A stretch of 64,000 nt of DNA from Zooshikella harenae (GCF_018837975.1 NZ_JAGSOY010000003.1:124001-188000), one strand, 5' to 3'. Positions 36,102 to 44,546 are shown, counted from the first letter of the stretch. Numbers and translations are program-made. Notes: generated by a model not told the origin, from the sequence alone.

Positions 36102-36181
36102 TGCTATATTAATGGTTATGTTGCTGTTGTATGTGCTTGTTTAAGGAAATTCAGCGAAGCTGAATTTATAGCTTTTTGTTT
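36102..36181 (+). ncRNA. Candidate small RNA ending at an orphan terminator
   Basis: An extended -10 (TG-C-TATATT, 36102-36110) lies about 37 bases before a textbook terminator hairpin. A transcript starting near 36117 would be roughly 65 nt. No -35 box of good quality and no conservation evidence is available, so this is a hypothesis built on the terminator. Confidence 0.3.
36147..36181 (+). terminator. Orphan intrinsic terminator
   Basis: A perfect 9-bp stem, AAATTCAGC (36147-36155) and GCTGAATTT (36159-36167), with a GAA loop, followed by ATAGCTTTTTGTTT. The T-run is on the plus side. No plus-strand gene lies within 3.7 kb upstream, so it must end an unrecognised transcript or be left over from a lost gene. 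Confidence 0.7.
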
Positions 36182-36575
36182 AGAACGCTGTTCTTTGATT
36201 AACTTCGCTCAATAAATCTTGAGTATTTTCGAAATACATATCTGTCTTGTCGTAAATTATCCCAAATAATATTTTTGGATCGAGTTGAGTACTGAAATTT
36301 TGTGATGAGATTCTTGTTTGGGTGAGGATTTTTTCATTAGCAAAGATGAATTGGTTAGTATTAATAATGTGAATGGTAACAAAGTGCTAGTTTGGTGTTG
36401 TTGGTAAATTACGGGTGATCAGCTAAATTAATTAGAATGATGAGATTGCTGTTATGTATTCAATAAAGCTGTTAATGGTAAAGCTGGCATTGTGAATGCG
36501 TTATTGTATGTTATGAAAAAGTATAAAAGCTGTTAGTAAGTATCTTTCGTCTTGTTAGTAATTGAGTAGTAATTT

Positions 36576-37637
36576 ATGAGTTTTACAGTTCAGGTTTTTT
36601 CAGCATTTGATGCTGTTCCCTCTAGCTTACGTGAGTCAACCTCTTTTCGTACTTCGTCTAGCTCATTGTTCTACTCTTGGGAATGGTTTGAAAATTTGTT
36701 CAATAATGCTTTGGTGCATGAAACGGAAGAGCCACGTTTTTATTTTGTAGTAGATAGTGATCAACGGCCGGTGGTTGCATTATTTTGTCTTGCTCAACCC
36801 TCGAACAGAATATTAAGGAGTATGACAAACTTTTACTCATTAACTTATGGAACAGTTGTTTTGCAAAATAATCTTGCTCAGCAAGCTATTTTGTCCTTGG
36901 CTGAGCATATCGCACAAGAACAGCCACGCTGGCAAGAAATTGACTTAATGTTGACTCAAGCACAAGATCAGGCAACGACATGGTTTGTAAAAGCATTAAA
37001 AGCACAGCAGTTTTATATTAATACATATTTTCAGTATGAAAATTGGTTTTTAAAATTAAACGGTGAAGATTTTTTTACTTATTATCAAAGTCTTTCTTCC
37101 AAGTTACGTAATACAATTAAACGTAAAGAAAAAAAGCTGGCAAAAGAACATAACTATGAAATAAAACTGATTATAGATGGAGAAGAGCTTGAACAAGGGA
37201 TTAATGATTTTGTTACTGTATATAATCAAAGCTGGAAAAAACCTGAGCCATTTCCTGATTTCATGCCGAGTTTTATCCAACTTTGTGCGGAATTGGGTAT
37301 TTTACGGTTAGGCATTTTATCTATTGACCAACAGCCCGTTGCGGCGCAATTGTGGATTACATTTCAGTCGACATCGATTATTTACAAACTGGCCTATGAT
37401 GAAAACTATAAAATTTACTCTGTAGGTTCAATACTTTCTCATTTTATGTTTAAGCACACGATTGATGTAGATAAGGTGACACTCATCGACTATGGCATTG
37501 GTAGTGAAGCTTATAAGCGGGATTGGATGACCGAAGTAGAGAAAATTCAAGGAGTAGAAGCATTTAATATGAAGACGATAAAAGGAATGGTTATGGCAGG
37601 TAAACAAAAAGTCGCCAGTTTGATAAAAAGCAGATAA
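36576..37637 (+). CDS. FemAB/CelD-like acyltransferase (GNAT fold)
   Basis: 353 residues. The N-terminal half contains SSSLFYSWEWFENLFNNALV and a strand FYFVVDSDQRPVVALFCLAQ. The second half contains the Acetyltransf_6-like core: LSSKLRNTIKRKEKKLAKEHNYEIKLI, LGILSIDQQPVAAQLWITFQSTSIIYKLAYDENYKIYSVGSILSHFMF and LIDYGIGSEAYKRDWM. This is the cellulose-biosynthesis CelD type often called BioF2-like. It likely transfers an acyl or aminoacyl group in polysaccharide decoration. It stands alone on the plus strand between the two minus-strand TPR paralogues. The start has no strong Shine-Dalgarno. Confidence 0.82.
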   Translation: MSFTVQVFSAFDAVPSSLRESTSFRTSSSSLFYSWEWFENLFNNALVHETEEPRFYFVVDSDQRPVVALFCLAQPSNRILRSMTNFYSLTYGTVVLQNNLAQQAILSLAEHIAQEQPRWQEIDLMLTQAQDQATTWFVKALKAQQFYINTYFQYENWFLKLNGEDFFTYYQSLSSKLRNTIKRKEKKLAKEHNYEIKLIIDGEELEQGINDFVTVYNQSWKKPEPFPDFMPSFIQLCAELGILRLGILSIDQQPVAAQLWITFQSTSIIYKLAYDENYKIYSVGSILSHFMFKHTIDVDKVTLIDYGIGSEAYKRDWMTEVEKIQGVEAFNMKTIKGMVMAGKQKVASLIKSR

Positions 37638-37664
37638 AAAATTATGGCGGAGTCAATGCTCCGC
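37633..37664 (-). terminator. Intrinsic terminator for TPR paralogue 2
   Basis: The stem GCGGAG (37647-37652) with CTCCGC (37659-37664) has a 6-base loop. Read on the minus strand it is followed by ATAATTTTTTAT. It lies between convergent genes and fits the TPR gene best. Confidence 0.65.
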
Positions 37665-37712
37665 TCATGACAAAAATTACTCGCCTGTATCTGTTCTATG
37701 TTTACAAACAGC

Positions 37713-38330
37713 TTATCGCCAGGCGTTAGCACGTACTAGTCGGTTTTTTAGGCCTTGCAGTGGATAGCCAAGTTCATAAGCTTCATGGGCATGAGCAAGT
37801 GCATTGTTATATTGTTGCATGTCAGCATAAAGCAGGCCCATATTGTAATGTACTTCAGCTTTATTCGTGCTTAGCTTCAAAGCAGTTTCATAAGACTTGA
37901 GGGCTTCATCGTATTTTTTAAGGCGGTGTAGATAAATACCGTAAAGCATATACACTGTTCCATCACTTGGTTTAAAGCGAATAGCGCGATCAAAGAAACA
38001 CTCAGCAGTCAAATAGTTGTGAGTCGTTTTCGGCCGATTTTTTTGTGTGTAGTAACGAATCGCAGTGAATAATGCTCGGTGATGGTTAGGAAATGCTCTT
38101 AGTGTGTAGGTTACATCACCCATTGCATCACCTGTAATCCCTTGCTTTAAAAACTCGACATCAGAGCTGAAGTGATGGCGCTCGACAATCGGCAAGCGTT
38201 TTTTGACATGGATGGGATTGGTATAGTCATAGGGACCATAATGGTTTTCTAAACTACCACAGTCAGCCTTGCCAAATGCTGTTATTGGAGTAATAAAAGC
38301 CGCATAAATGATAAACACAATGATGCGCAT
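37713..38330 (-). CDS. Exported TPR protein, paralogue 2
   Basis: 205 residues from the ATG at 38330, which has AGAGGG about 11 bases upstream and gives a clean signal peptide (MRIIVFIIYAAFITPITAFG); a TTG 45 bases further out is less likely. The mature start ADCGSLENHYGPYDYTNPIHVKKRLPIVERHHF and the centre MGDVTYTLRAFPNHHRALFTAIRYYTQK match paralogue 1 nearly word for word. Two TPR units follow. It lacks the short C-terminal tail of paralogue 1. The role is unknown; a periplasmic scaffold for polymer assembly is plausible. A perfect palindrome lies 69 bases upstream. Confidence 0.83.
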   Translation of the reverse strand: MRIIVFIIYAAFITPITAFGKADCGSLENHYGPYDYTNPIHVKKRLPIVERHHFSSDVEFLKQGITGDAMGDVTYTLRAFPNHHRALFTAIRYYTQKNRPKTTHNYLTAECFFDRAIRFKPSDGTVYMLYGIYLHRLKKYDEALKSYETALKLSTNKAEVHYNMGLLYADMQQYNNALAHAHEAYELGYPLQGLKNRLVRANAWR

Positions 38331-38398
38331 AGTGGTTATGCCCTCTGAGTATTGGATTACACAGTTAATGGGCAATATCTGGTAAGCATCTACTACTC

Positions 38399-38420
38399 AT
38401 TTGTAAGAATTCTTACAAAT
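38399..38420. promoter_or_regulatory. Perfect 22-bp palindrome upstream of TPR paralogue 2
   Basis: ATTTGTAAGAA is followed directly by its exact reverse complement, with no spacer. It starts 69 bases before the TPR start, within the 178-base gap to the GNAT gene. A 22-bp perfect dyad of this kind is the usual form of a dimeric repressor operator; no T-run follows, so a terminator is unlikely. It is absent upstream of paralogue 1. Confidence 0.5.
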
Positions 38421-38553
38421 ACCTCTTTCCTTAGGTTCATTAGCAGAGGGCGTTACTACAGCACCACAGATATCGCATGTGATTATGAGTTTAAAATAAC
38501 ACATTAAATCTCTTAGCGAATAGTTTTTCTGTGTTTACCTTGTGTCCTTGTAG

Positions 38554-39234
38554 TTAACTAGCTGATACACGTAGTCTTGGACCTTGTTTAAAAGAAATAT
38601 AAATCCACGGTGCGTGACTGGATAGCATTAATTGACATTTGCCTACACAAATAAACGTTGCAGAACCAACCCGTTTTGCGCCAAGCCGTTCATGGGCGCA
38701 TATTGATTCTTTGTTGAAGGCTGAAATACGACTTAACGTCCATTTTACATTATTGCTTCTGTGATGAGCGCATAAGGTATCCCATAGTTTGGGAAATGCT
38801 AAACTCATGCGGGCATGAGGAACGATATAAACATCAAAATCCCACACTGAAGTTTTTGATGGAAGTGGCTCAAAAAAACATCGTACTTCATCTTCCTGGT
38901 AGGTACCGGGGGTATACCAAATATAGCCTTGAAATTGATTATTTTTATAGGCTGCAAAGCATCGAGCATGTTGATTGAAACGATAATGTACGACACGCTC
39001 TGGACAGGGGAAGTCTGGCCAGTGCTGTTGATCTGAAGCGGTGATTTCTTGAATAATAAACTGTTTTCCTCTGCTCTCGGGAAGGAGAGCTTTGGTGCTT
39101 ATAGGTTGGCTGTAGAGGTAGTATTTAATAATTCTACAGCGGCGGTGAAGCTTATTGATACCGCGGTGGATACTATAAAGAAATGCATTTAGCCAACCTA
39201 ATTCATGGACTAAAAGCTGAAATTTGCTGTACAT
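38554..39234 (-). CDS. GNAT-family N-acetyltransferase
   Basis: 226 residues. The GNAT-like core is read from RCFAAYKNNQFQGYIWYTPGTYQEDEVRCFF (central strands), WDFDVYIVPHARMSLAFPKLWDTL and the closing SRISAFNKESICAHERLGAKRVGSATFICVG. The first 70 residues are basic and helical with no signal peptide. CAGGA lies about 6 bases before the ATG. Similar lone GNATs occur in exosortase loci; it may acylate a sugar intermediate. It lies upstream of TPR paralogue 2 and could share a transcript with it. Confidence 0.75.
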   Translation of the reverse strand: MYSKFQLLVHELGWLNAFLYSIHRGINKLHRRCRIIKYYLYSQPISTKALLPESRGKQFIIQEITASDQQHWPDFPCPERVVHYRFNQHARCFAAYKNNQFQGYIWYTPGTYQEDEVRCFFEPLPSKTSVWDFDVYIVPHARMSLAFPKLWDTLCAHHRSNNVKWTLSRISAFNKESICAHERLGAKRVGSATFICVGKCQLMLSSHAPWIYISFKQGPRLRVSAS

Positions 39235-39610
39235 ATCCCATCCTGGTCATTAATAGCAAGGGTTTGCCATGGTAAGGCACGTTTTTACACAGGAGTGTGT
39301 TATTATCTAACTTATATCTTGACATGTAATCCTGCGACTAAAGAAGCACATGCTTCACTAGGGTGTAATGCTTTAGCAACAGAAAGGCCATCTATCCTGT
39401 CGCAATGCTTTATTTTCAAAGCATCAGTTAGTACTGACTGTATCCTTGATAAAGCAAATGGAGTACCACGGTCATTTTTAATAGGGGTACTTAAGTACAT
39501 CGTGCTAAAAGTACGCTAGTTTATAATGAACAGACGTATAACTAGTATAGTTAGTCTGTAAGTATACGTTAGTTTAAGTATATGTTGGTAAGTTCAATGG
39601 AGCACAGTGA
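39235..39610. other. Divergent control region of the GNAT and ACP genes
   Basis: 376 bases. It contains TATAAT at 39522-39527 (a perfect -10, without a matching -35), the dyad at 39531-39558, and a segment 39295-39519 that is free of stops on both strands in overlapping frames, which may be a decayed gene or repeat. Neither frame is recognisable as a protein. Confidence 0.4.
39531..39558. promoter_or_regulatory. Dyad-symmetric element upstream of the ACP gene
   Basis: TAACTA and TAGTTA pair across GTA, and the outer CAGAC and GTCTG continue the symmetry after a 3-base bulge. It lies 52 bases before the ACP start, just after a TATAAT box, a typical place for an operator or a 5' leader hairpin. 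Confidence 0.4.
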
Positions 39611-39856
39611 ATGGATGTTTTAAACGAGGTCAAACAGTTATTAGCATCCCAATTGCAACTCGATCAGCAGTTGGCGGCTGCCGATGAAAATACACCTTTG
39701 TTAGGCGCAATTCCTGAATTTGATTCTATGGCAGTAGTGTCTGTGATTACTGCCTTGGAAGAGCATTTTGGATTTATGGTCGATGATGATGAGATAAGCG
39801 CTGAGGTGTTTGAAACGCTGGGCTCTTTAACTCAGTTTGTGCAACAAAAACTCTGA
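39611..39856 (+). CDS. Acyl carrier protein, exosortase A locus
   Basis: 81 residues, four-helix ACP. The phosphopantetheine attachment site is Ser39 in IPEFDSMAVVSVI; the usual DSL is DSM here, which is tolerated in specialised ACPs. The chain is acidic, as expected. It carries a thioester-bound acyl or amino acid for the locus. Its expected partners, an AMP-forming ligase and a PLP decarboxylase, are 5-8 kb away on the other strand, while the two hydrolases follow directly. Confidence 0.88.
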   Translation: MDVLNEVKQLLASQLQLDQQLAAADENTPLLGAIPEFDSMAVVSVITALEEHFGFMVDDDEISAEVFETLGSLTQFVQQKL

Positions 39857-39886
39857 TATTTTCCCAGGTATTATAAATCAAGCATC

Positions 39887-40726
39887 ATGGATATTATACC
39901 GGCATTTATTCCTGCTGAGTCAGGTGATTTATTTTCAGTATGCTACAAGCCTACAACAGTTGTTGGGCATGTTTTATGTGTTCCGCCATTTGCTGAGGAA
40001 ATGAATAAATCTCGGCATATGATCTCTATGCAGGCGCGAGCATTGGCTGAGGCAGGATGGCAAGTGTTGGTATTTGACTTCCATGGATGTGGAGATAGTC
40101 AGGGACTTTTGGAAGAAGCCGACTTGTCTTTATGGCGATCGAACTTATTAGCTGCATATAATCATTTGACTCAAGGTGATACACAGCTTCCGGTTATGCT
40201 CTGGGGGCTCCGGTTAGGTGTTCCTATCGCAGTTGATTGGATGATAAAGCATGTTGAGTGCCCTGTTGCTCGATTACTTGCTTGGCAGCCTGTAACTAAT
40301 GGTAAACAGTTTATGCAGCAGTTTCTTAGGCTCAGGTTGGCTGCAAGTATGGTAAGAAGTGATGCCCAGCGTCAGACCGTTCAGCAGTTAAAGGACATCA
40401 TCGCTAAAGAGGGAACGTTAGAGGTCGCAGGTTATAACTTACCTGTCTCATTACTCAATGATTTGGAAGGCTTAGACTTGTCAGCACTTATACCAGGCAC
40501 AGAGACAACAGTTGGTTGGATTGATGTGGTTAGGGATGAACAGGCTGATGCTGCACCAGCTACGCGTAAAGTAGTGGACATTTGGCGAAAACAAGCTATT
40601 GATATTGATTTACAGACAATGGTTTGTGAACCATTTTGGGCAACTCAAGAATTGGTTGATGTGCCTGATATTGTTGCTCTATCACTACAGTGGGTTTCGC
40701 GGGTTAAGGAGCAGGCAGTTGTATGA
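39887..40726 (+). CDS. Exosortase A system-associated hydrolase 2 (alpha/beta hydrolase)
   Basis: 279 residues. FVCVPPF-like opening VLCVPPFAEEMNKSRHMIS, then VLVFDFHGCGDSQG, and LWGLRLGVPIA at the nucleophile elbow, where Arg sits in place of the usual Ser or Cys. This matches the TIGR03101 type. The lack of a standard nucleophile means the enzyme may not be a simple esterase. The last four bases (ATGA) overlap the start of hydrolase 1, so the pair is coupled. It may release or transfer acyl groups from the ACP. Confidence 0.9.
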   Translation: MDIIPAFIPAESGDLFSVCYKPTTVVGHVLCVPPFAEEMNKSRHMISMQARALAEAGWQVLVFDFHGCGDSQGLLEEADLSLWRSNLLAAYNHLTQGDTQLPVMLWGLRLGVPIAVDWMIKHVECPVARLLAWQPVTNGKQFMQQFLRLRLAASMVRSDAQRQTVQQLKDIIAKEGTLEVAGYNLPVSLLNDLEGLDLSALIPGTETTVGWIDVVRDEQADAAPATRKVVDIWRKQAIDIDLQTMVCEPFWATQELVDVPDIVALSLQWVSRVKEQAVV

Positions 40727-41601
40727 GTGTGAGTAGTGAAGTTCCTGTTATTTTTACCTGCCATCAACAACGCTTGATGGGGATTGTGCATAAAACAGCT
40801 GATGAACGCGTTTCACGTGGGGTTCTCATCATTGTGGGAGGACCTCAAACCCGGGTAGGAAGCCACCGGCAATTTGTGTTATTAGCACGCTATTTAGCTG
40901 CGGCGGGTATACCTGTAATGCGCTTTGATTATCGGGGTTTAGGTGATAGTGAAGGTTCACGTCCTGGCTTTGAATATATCAATGACGACATTCAAGCAGC
41001 TATCGATGTTTTCTATCAACAGGTACCCCATTTAAAGGACATTGTGCTCTGGGGGTTATGTGACGCAGCCTCTGCAGCATTGCTGTATGGTTTTCAGGAT
41101 AAGCGTATTGCTGGATTAGTACTGCTTAATCCTTGGGTACGTTCTGAGGCCAGCCTGGCCAAAGTTTATGTCAAAAATTACTATTTAGCGAGATTGATAA
41201 ACCCTGATCTTTGGCGAAAAGTGTTTTCAGGAAAATTTGGTTTTACACAAGCTTTCAGTGACTTGTGGGACAATGTAAAACAAGTCTTATTTCCTGAACA
41301 GTCACCCCAACCCAGCAAGCAAAAAAGTAGTGGTCATTCTGAGGCTGCAGTTGACTTTGTGACAGGAATGAGACTGGGACTTGAGCGCTTTAAAGGGGAA
41401 ATCTTAATAATTCTTAGTGGTAATGATTTAACCGCTGATGAATTTCGTGAATTATTAAATGCTTCTAGCCCTTGGAAACAAGTGATTAATCAACATCACG
41501 TTGAGCGTTATGAGGTCAGTGGTGCTACCCATACTTTCTCCTCTGCTTCCTGGCGAGATGAAGTGGCTGAGAAAACACTTGCCTGGTTGAAGTCTTGGTA
41601 A
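40723..41601 (+). CDS. Exosortase A system-associated hydrolase 1 (alpha/beta hydrolase)
   Basis: 292 residues. GVLIIVGGPQTRVGSHRQFVLLARYLAAAGIPVMRFDYRGLGDSEG is the standard opening of the TIGR03100 type, and the elbow is LWGLCDAASAAL with Cys as the probable nucleophile. A C-terminal His (GATHTFSS) completes a possible triad. It is the last gene of the ACP operon. A thioesterase- or acyltransferase-like action on ACP-bound groups is inferred. Confidence 0.9.
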   Translation: MSVSSEVPVIFTCHQQRLMGIVHKTADERVSRGVLIIVGGPQTRVGSHRQFVLLARYLAAAGIPVMRFDYRGLGDSEGSRPGFEYINDDIQAAIDVFYQQVPHLKDIVLWGLCDAASAALLYGFQDKRIAGLVLLNPWVRSEASLAKVYVKNYYLARLINPDLWRKVFSGKFGFTQAFSDLWDNVKQVLFPEQSPQPSKQKSSGHSEAAVDFVTGMRLGLERFKGEILIILSGNDLTADEFRELLNASSPWKQVINQHHVERYEVSGATHTFSSASWRDEVAEKTLAWLKSW

Positions 41602-41659
41602 TGCTGGTTGAGACTTATTTTGATCAAAGGCTGATTAACCTCTTCTAACTCCTCATGCT

Positions 41660-41690
41660 AGCCCTTAATTCTATAAGGGTTAATATTCTA
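41660..41690 (+). terminator. Probable weak terminator after the ACP operon
   Basis: The stem CCCTTA (41662-41667) with TAAGGG (41674-41679), extended by a G-T and an A-T pair, has a 6-base loop. The tail TAATATTCTAT is only moderately T-rich. Confidence 0.4.
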
Positions 41691-41897
41691 TACATTACGT
41701 TTTGTGTTGATTGAGTTGGCAACTAATGTGTGTGTTTTGTCAGTTTTTTGCTTCTCTCTTTTTTGCTTTTTTGTTTTTTTGAATTAGCAGTTATAGCGTT
41801 GTAAATCTCCCTTTTAAAATAACCTACTTTGTAGCACTCATTTCATTTTGCATTGATTTTTTTAGCTGGTTGTTGTTAGGCCCTAGCAATAATAAGT

Positions 41898-41965
41898 CAA
41901 AGTGAAGGTATACAGAGTGTCATAGGTGTTTCACCAAAGTGAATTAAGTATGTCGTTACACTTTG
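41898..41965. repeat. Three CAAAGTG copies upstream of the heparinase-type gene
   Basis: CAAAGTGAA at 41898-41906 and 41935-41943, and CACTTTG (the reverse complement) at 41959-41965. The second copy also pairs with TTCAC at 41930-41934 to make a small hairpin. They lie 80-150 bases before the gene and may be regulator sites. Confidence 0.35.
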
Positions 41966-42046
41966 AATAACTGGGTAGTGCGGTAATCCAGATTGTTTTA
42001 TGAAAGGAATGTAGGGAACGACATGCTATGTATAAAAGGATAGGGA

Positions 42047-44512
42047 ATGGCTAGTGAAAAGAAACAGCGTGCTTTGCAGGAAAAACAGCCAAGAAAGGTT
42101 GTTAGAATTAGCTTAATTTTTACCTGTTTATTAACAACATTTGCAGTTATTGCCGATCAGCTGGCAAGCCACTGGCCTTTGGAGTTTTCACCAAAAGAAC
42201 TAAATAATGAGGTTGATCAGCGTAGTTTGTTGGCAGGAAATCTAGTACAGGGAAAAACAGTAACAAAACTTGATGGTAAATTAAAGCCGCAGCATCCTCG
42301 AATTTTTTTGCCTTTTTTAGCTGGCTGGGATCCTGCAACAGGCATTCACCCTACGTTAAAAACACGCTTAGCAACTTTTAAACAGCGTAAGGTATCTTCC
42401 GTTAATCCCTGTGTTTATCAACATGTTATGGCGCGTGCAGCCTGCTGGGTATTGAAGCCTACGAAGAAAAATGGTGATTTGATGGTTAAACGAATGTTTG
42501 ACTTTTATCTGAAATCACCTGCCGAGAGTGGTTACTATGGTAATGCCTGGGAGTTAGCGTTTGCTTATGATCTGGCGGCTTTATATTCTGGGTTTTCTGC
42601 TAAGCAGCGACAAGAAATCCAGGCACGCCTGAAAAGAGAGCTTAAAAAATATATTCGACTGTTGGAAGGTGATGATTTATCACTCTGGCATGGAAGAGCT
42701 TCCATGGCCGCTAATGCTTTTCTGATTGCAGTGATTCTGGACTCTAATACCGATGATCATAAGGAGCTGTTGCTGCAAAGTCAGCGTCATTTTTTGGATG
42801 TTATGGCAGCACTTGAGCTTACAGAAGGGTGGCCAGAAGGGTACAGCTATTGGATAAATAACCGGGCATTGGTATTGGCTCTTGCTGCAGGGGCTTACTT
42901 GAATGGGTTGAATGATACAAAAGAAGCCGATCGAATTAAAGAGATAATGCGACGTACAGGGCACTGGCATATTTATGCAACACGACCTGACCATCGTATT
43001 GAACATGTGGGTGATGAAGGCGCGCGCGTAGATTTAAAAGATATTACCCGCCCTTATATTGATTTTGTTGCTCAATTAACAGAAGACCCCTTTTTAGCGG
43101 CTTATTCTCAGTACTTATTTCAGGCATATGGTGGTTCTAGTTATCACGATAGTTACCGTTGGGCTTTTCGTTTATTCAATGCGCCTAAATTATTAACGCG
43201 TTTTATTGATAGCCCATCGTTGATGCATGTGGGGCAGGGGTTACCACGATTTGATATTTTTGGTAAAGGTGCGTTTAACTTAGGTTACATTCGTTCAGAC
43301 TGGACGAATAATGCAACCTACATCAGTTTTCGTGCAGGACATAACTTTACACATCACGGTCATTATGATGCTGGACATTTTACCTTATTTAAAGGTGAAC
43401 CTTTAGCCGTAAACAGTAGTAGTTATACGCTGTTTGATAAACCAAATCGTCTAAATTATGCATTACGTACTGTAGCCAAAAATAGCTTGTTAATTTTGCG
43501 TCCTGGAGAGCATGTTCAGCCCAATAGGCTTTTCAAGGACAATATTGCAGCAGGTGGTCAACGACTGACAATGCCTACTGGGAGTGCAGTACGAAATATT
43601 AAGCATTGGTATCAGAACCTTTACCAGGGAGAGCACTGGGAAGGTGGGGTTATCTTACAGCAAGATAGCCAGTCGGATTTTGATTATGTGTTAATGGATT
43701 TGACCGCTGCGTATAACAATACGCATTTTGATGATAATGGTAAGCAGGGAAAAGTATGGCGTGTTACACGGGAGCTGTTGTATTTACGTCCTCAGGATCG
43801 CTTATTAGTCCATGATTTTATTCATGCGGTTAAAGCTGACTATCGTAAAAAATGGCTTTTACACACTCTTGTGAAGCCTGAAGTGAGTTCAGTGAAGGTG
43901 ATTAAGGGAAATAAAAATGATGGCATTATGTTGAGTGATGATAGCCAGGTGTTGGTAAAAGGTAAGGACGCTCAACTAACCGTTGACCGTGTTTTTCCTG
44001 TTGATGCGAAGACAGAAGTCATTGGTGGTCTTCACTATCGGTTTTATGTTGATACAGATGGTGATGGCACTACCTATGATGGTAAAAACCAGGCTGATGG
44101 GGCTTCTGGTAAACCTTGGTTTGACCAGGCTCAGTGGAGGTTAGGATTTGTATCTTCTGGTCAGCAGCAAGTTGATCAGTTTTTAGTATCACTAACACCT
44201 CGTTTAAAACTTAAGCAAAATGATTATCCCACATTGAAACCACTGCTGGCTGTAGGCCAACAGGCAAGAGCGGTACTTTCTGGAGATCGAGCTGTGGTGT
44301 TTGTTGCGCATGAAATGGCTGATGTACTTGCAATCAAACAGGCTAGTCAGGCAAAACAGTTAATGATTGTGGGTTTGGCAATGGCGCAATCTGTTGATAT
44401 TCAAGTAGGTTCAGAGAAAATAACAGTGATGGCAAATAATGCTGGTGTTGTGACAACCAAATTACCTCAGTCATCAGAAAAGATTCTGATTCTTTTCAAG
44501 AAACAGAAGTAA
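42047..44512 (+). CDS. Heparinase II/III-family polysaccharide lyase
   Basis: 821 residues. An N-terminal membrane segment or signal anchor (RISLIFTCLLTTFAVIADQ) sends the protein out of the cytoplasm. An alpha-toroid part follows (SLWHGRASMAANAFLIAVIL, GWPEGYSYWINNRALVLALAAG), then the conserved active region FRAGHNFTHHGHYDAGHFTLFKGEPLAVNSSSY near residue 445 with the expected His/Tyr, and a C-terminal beta sandwich. Lyases of this family cut uronic-acid-containing glycans. In an exopolysaccharide locus it likely trims or releases the polymer, which suggests that the polymer contains a uronic acid. Confidence 0.88.
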   Translation: MASEKKQRALQEKQPRKVVRISLIFTCLLTTFAVIADQLASHWPLEFSPKELNNEVDQRSLLAGNLVQGKTVTKLDGKLKPQHPRIFLPFLAGWDPATGIHPTLKTRLATFKQRKVSSVNPCVYQHVMARAACWVLKPTKKNGDLMVKRMFDFYLKSPAESGYYGNAWELAFAYDLAALYSGFSAKQRQEIQARLKRELKKYIRLLEGDDLSLWHGRASMAANAFLIAVILDSNTDDHKELLLQSQRHFLDVMAALELTEGWPEGYSYWINNRALVLALAAGAYLNGLNDTKEADRIKEIMRRTGHWHIYATRPDHRIEHVGDEGARVDLKDITRPYIDFVAQLTEDPFLAAYSQYLFQAYGGSSYHDSYRWAFRLFNAPKLLTRFIDSPSLMHVGQGLPRFDIFGKGAFNLGYIRSDWTNNATYISFRAGHNFTHHGHYDAGHFTLFKGEPLAVNSSSYTLFDKPNRLNYALRTVAKNSLLILRPGEHVQPNRLFKDNIAAGGQRLTMPTGSAVRNIKHWYQNLYQGEHWEGGVILQQDSQSDFDYVLMDLTAAYNNTHFDDNGKQGKVWRVTRELLYLRPQDRLLVHDFIHAVKADYRKKWLLHTLVKPEVSSVKVIKGNKNDGIMLSDDSQVLVKGKDAQLTVDRVFPVDAKTEVIGGLHYRFYVDTDGDGTTYDGKNQADGASGKPWFDQAQWRLGFVSSGQQQVDQFLVSLTPRLKLKQNDYPTLKPLLAVGQQARAVLSGDRAVVFVAHEMADVLAIKQASQAKQLMIVGLAMAQSVDIQVGSEKITVMANNAGVVTTKLPQSSEKILILFKKQK

Positions 44513-44546
44513 TTAAGTTAAACAAATAGGTGCTTAGTGGACATGT

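Larger units (their letters stand above)
35866..36575. other. Long AT-rich non-coding region
   Basis: About 710 bases between the MITE-like element and the FemAB-like gene. It holds an orphan terminator (36147-36181), a small inverted repeat GTATTT-TCG-AAATAC (36223-36237), and a 22-codon frame at 35977-36045 preceded by AAGGAAAA that could be a micro-ORF but has nothing else in its favour. Long homopolymeric A and T runs are frequent. Confidence 0.4.
41602..42046. other. Intergenic region before the heparinase-type gene
   Basis: 445 bases. Near its left end is a hairpin of 6-8 bp (41660-41681, CCCTTA facing TAAGGG) with a weak T-rich tail, a possible terminator for the ACP operon. Further right are three copies of CAAAGTG. 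The centre is T-rich with nothing recognisable. Confidence 0.4.

Noticed and set aside
38331-38375. TTG start for TPR paralogue 2
   Set aside because: The ATG at 38330 has a Shine-Dalgarno and begins a proper signal peptide.
42047-44512. PEP-CTERM signal on the heparinase-type lyase or the TPR proteins
   Set aside because: None of them ends in a PEP motif, hydrophobic helix and Arg-rich tail; the lyase ends in FKKQK without a preceding helix.
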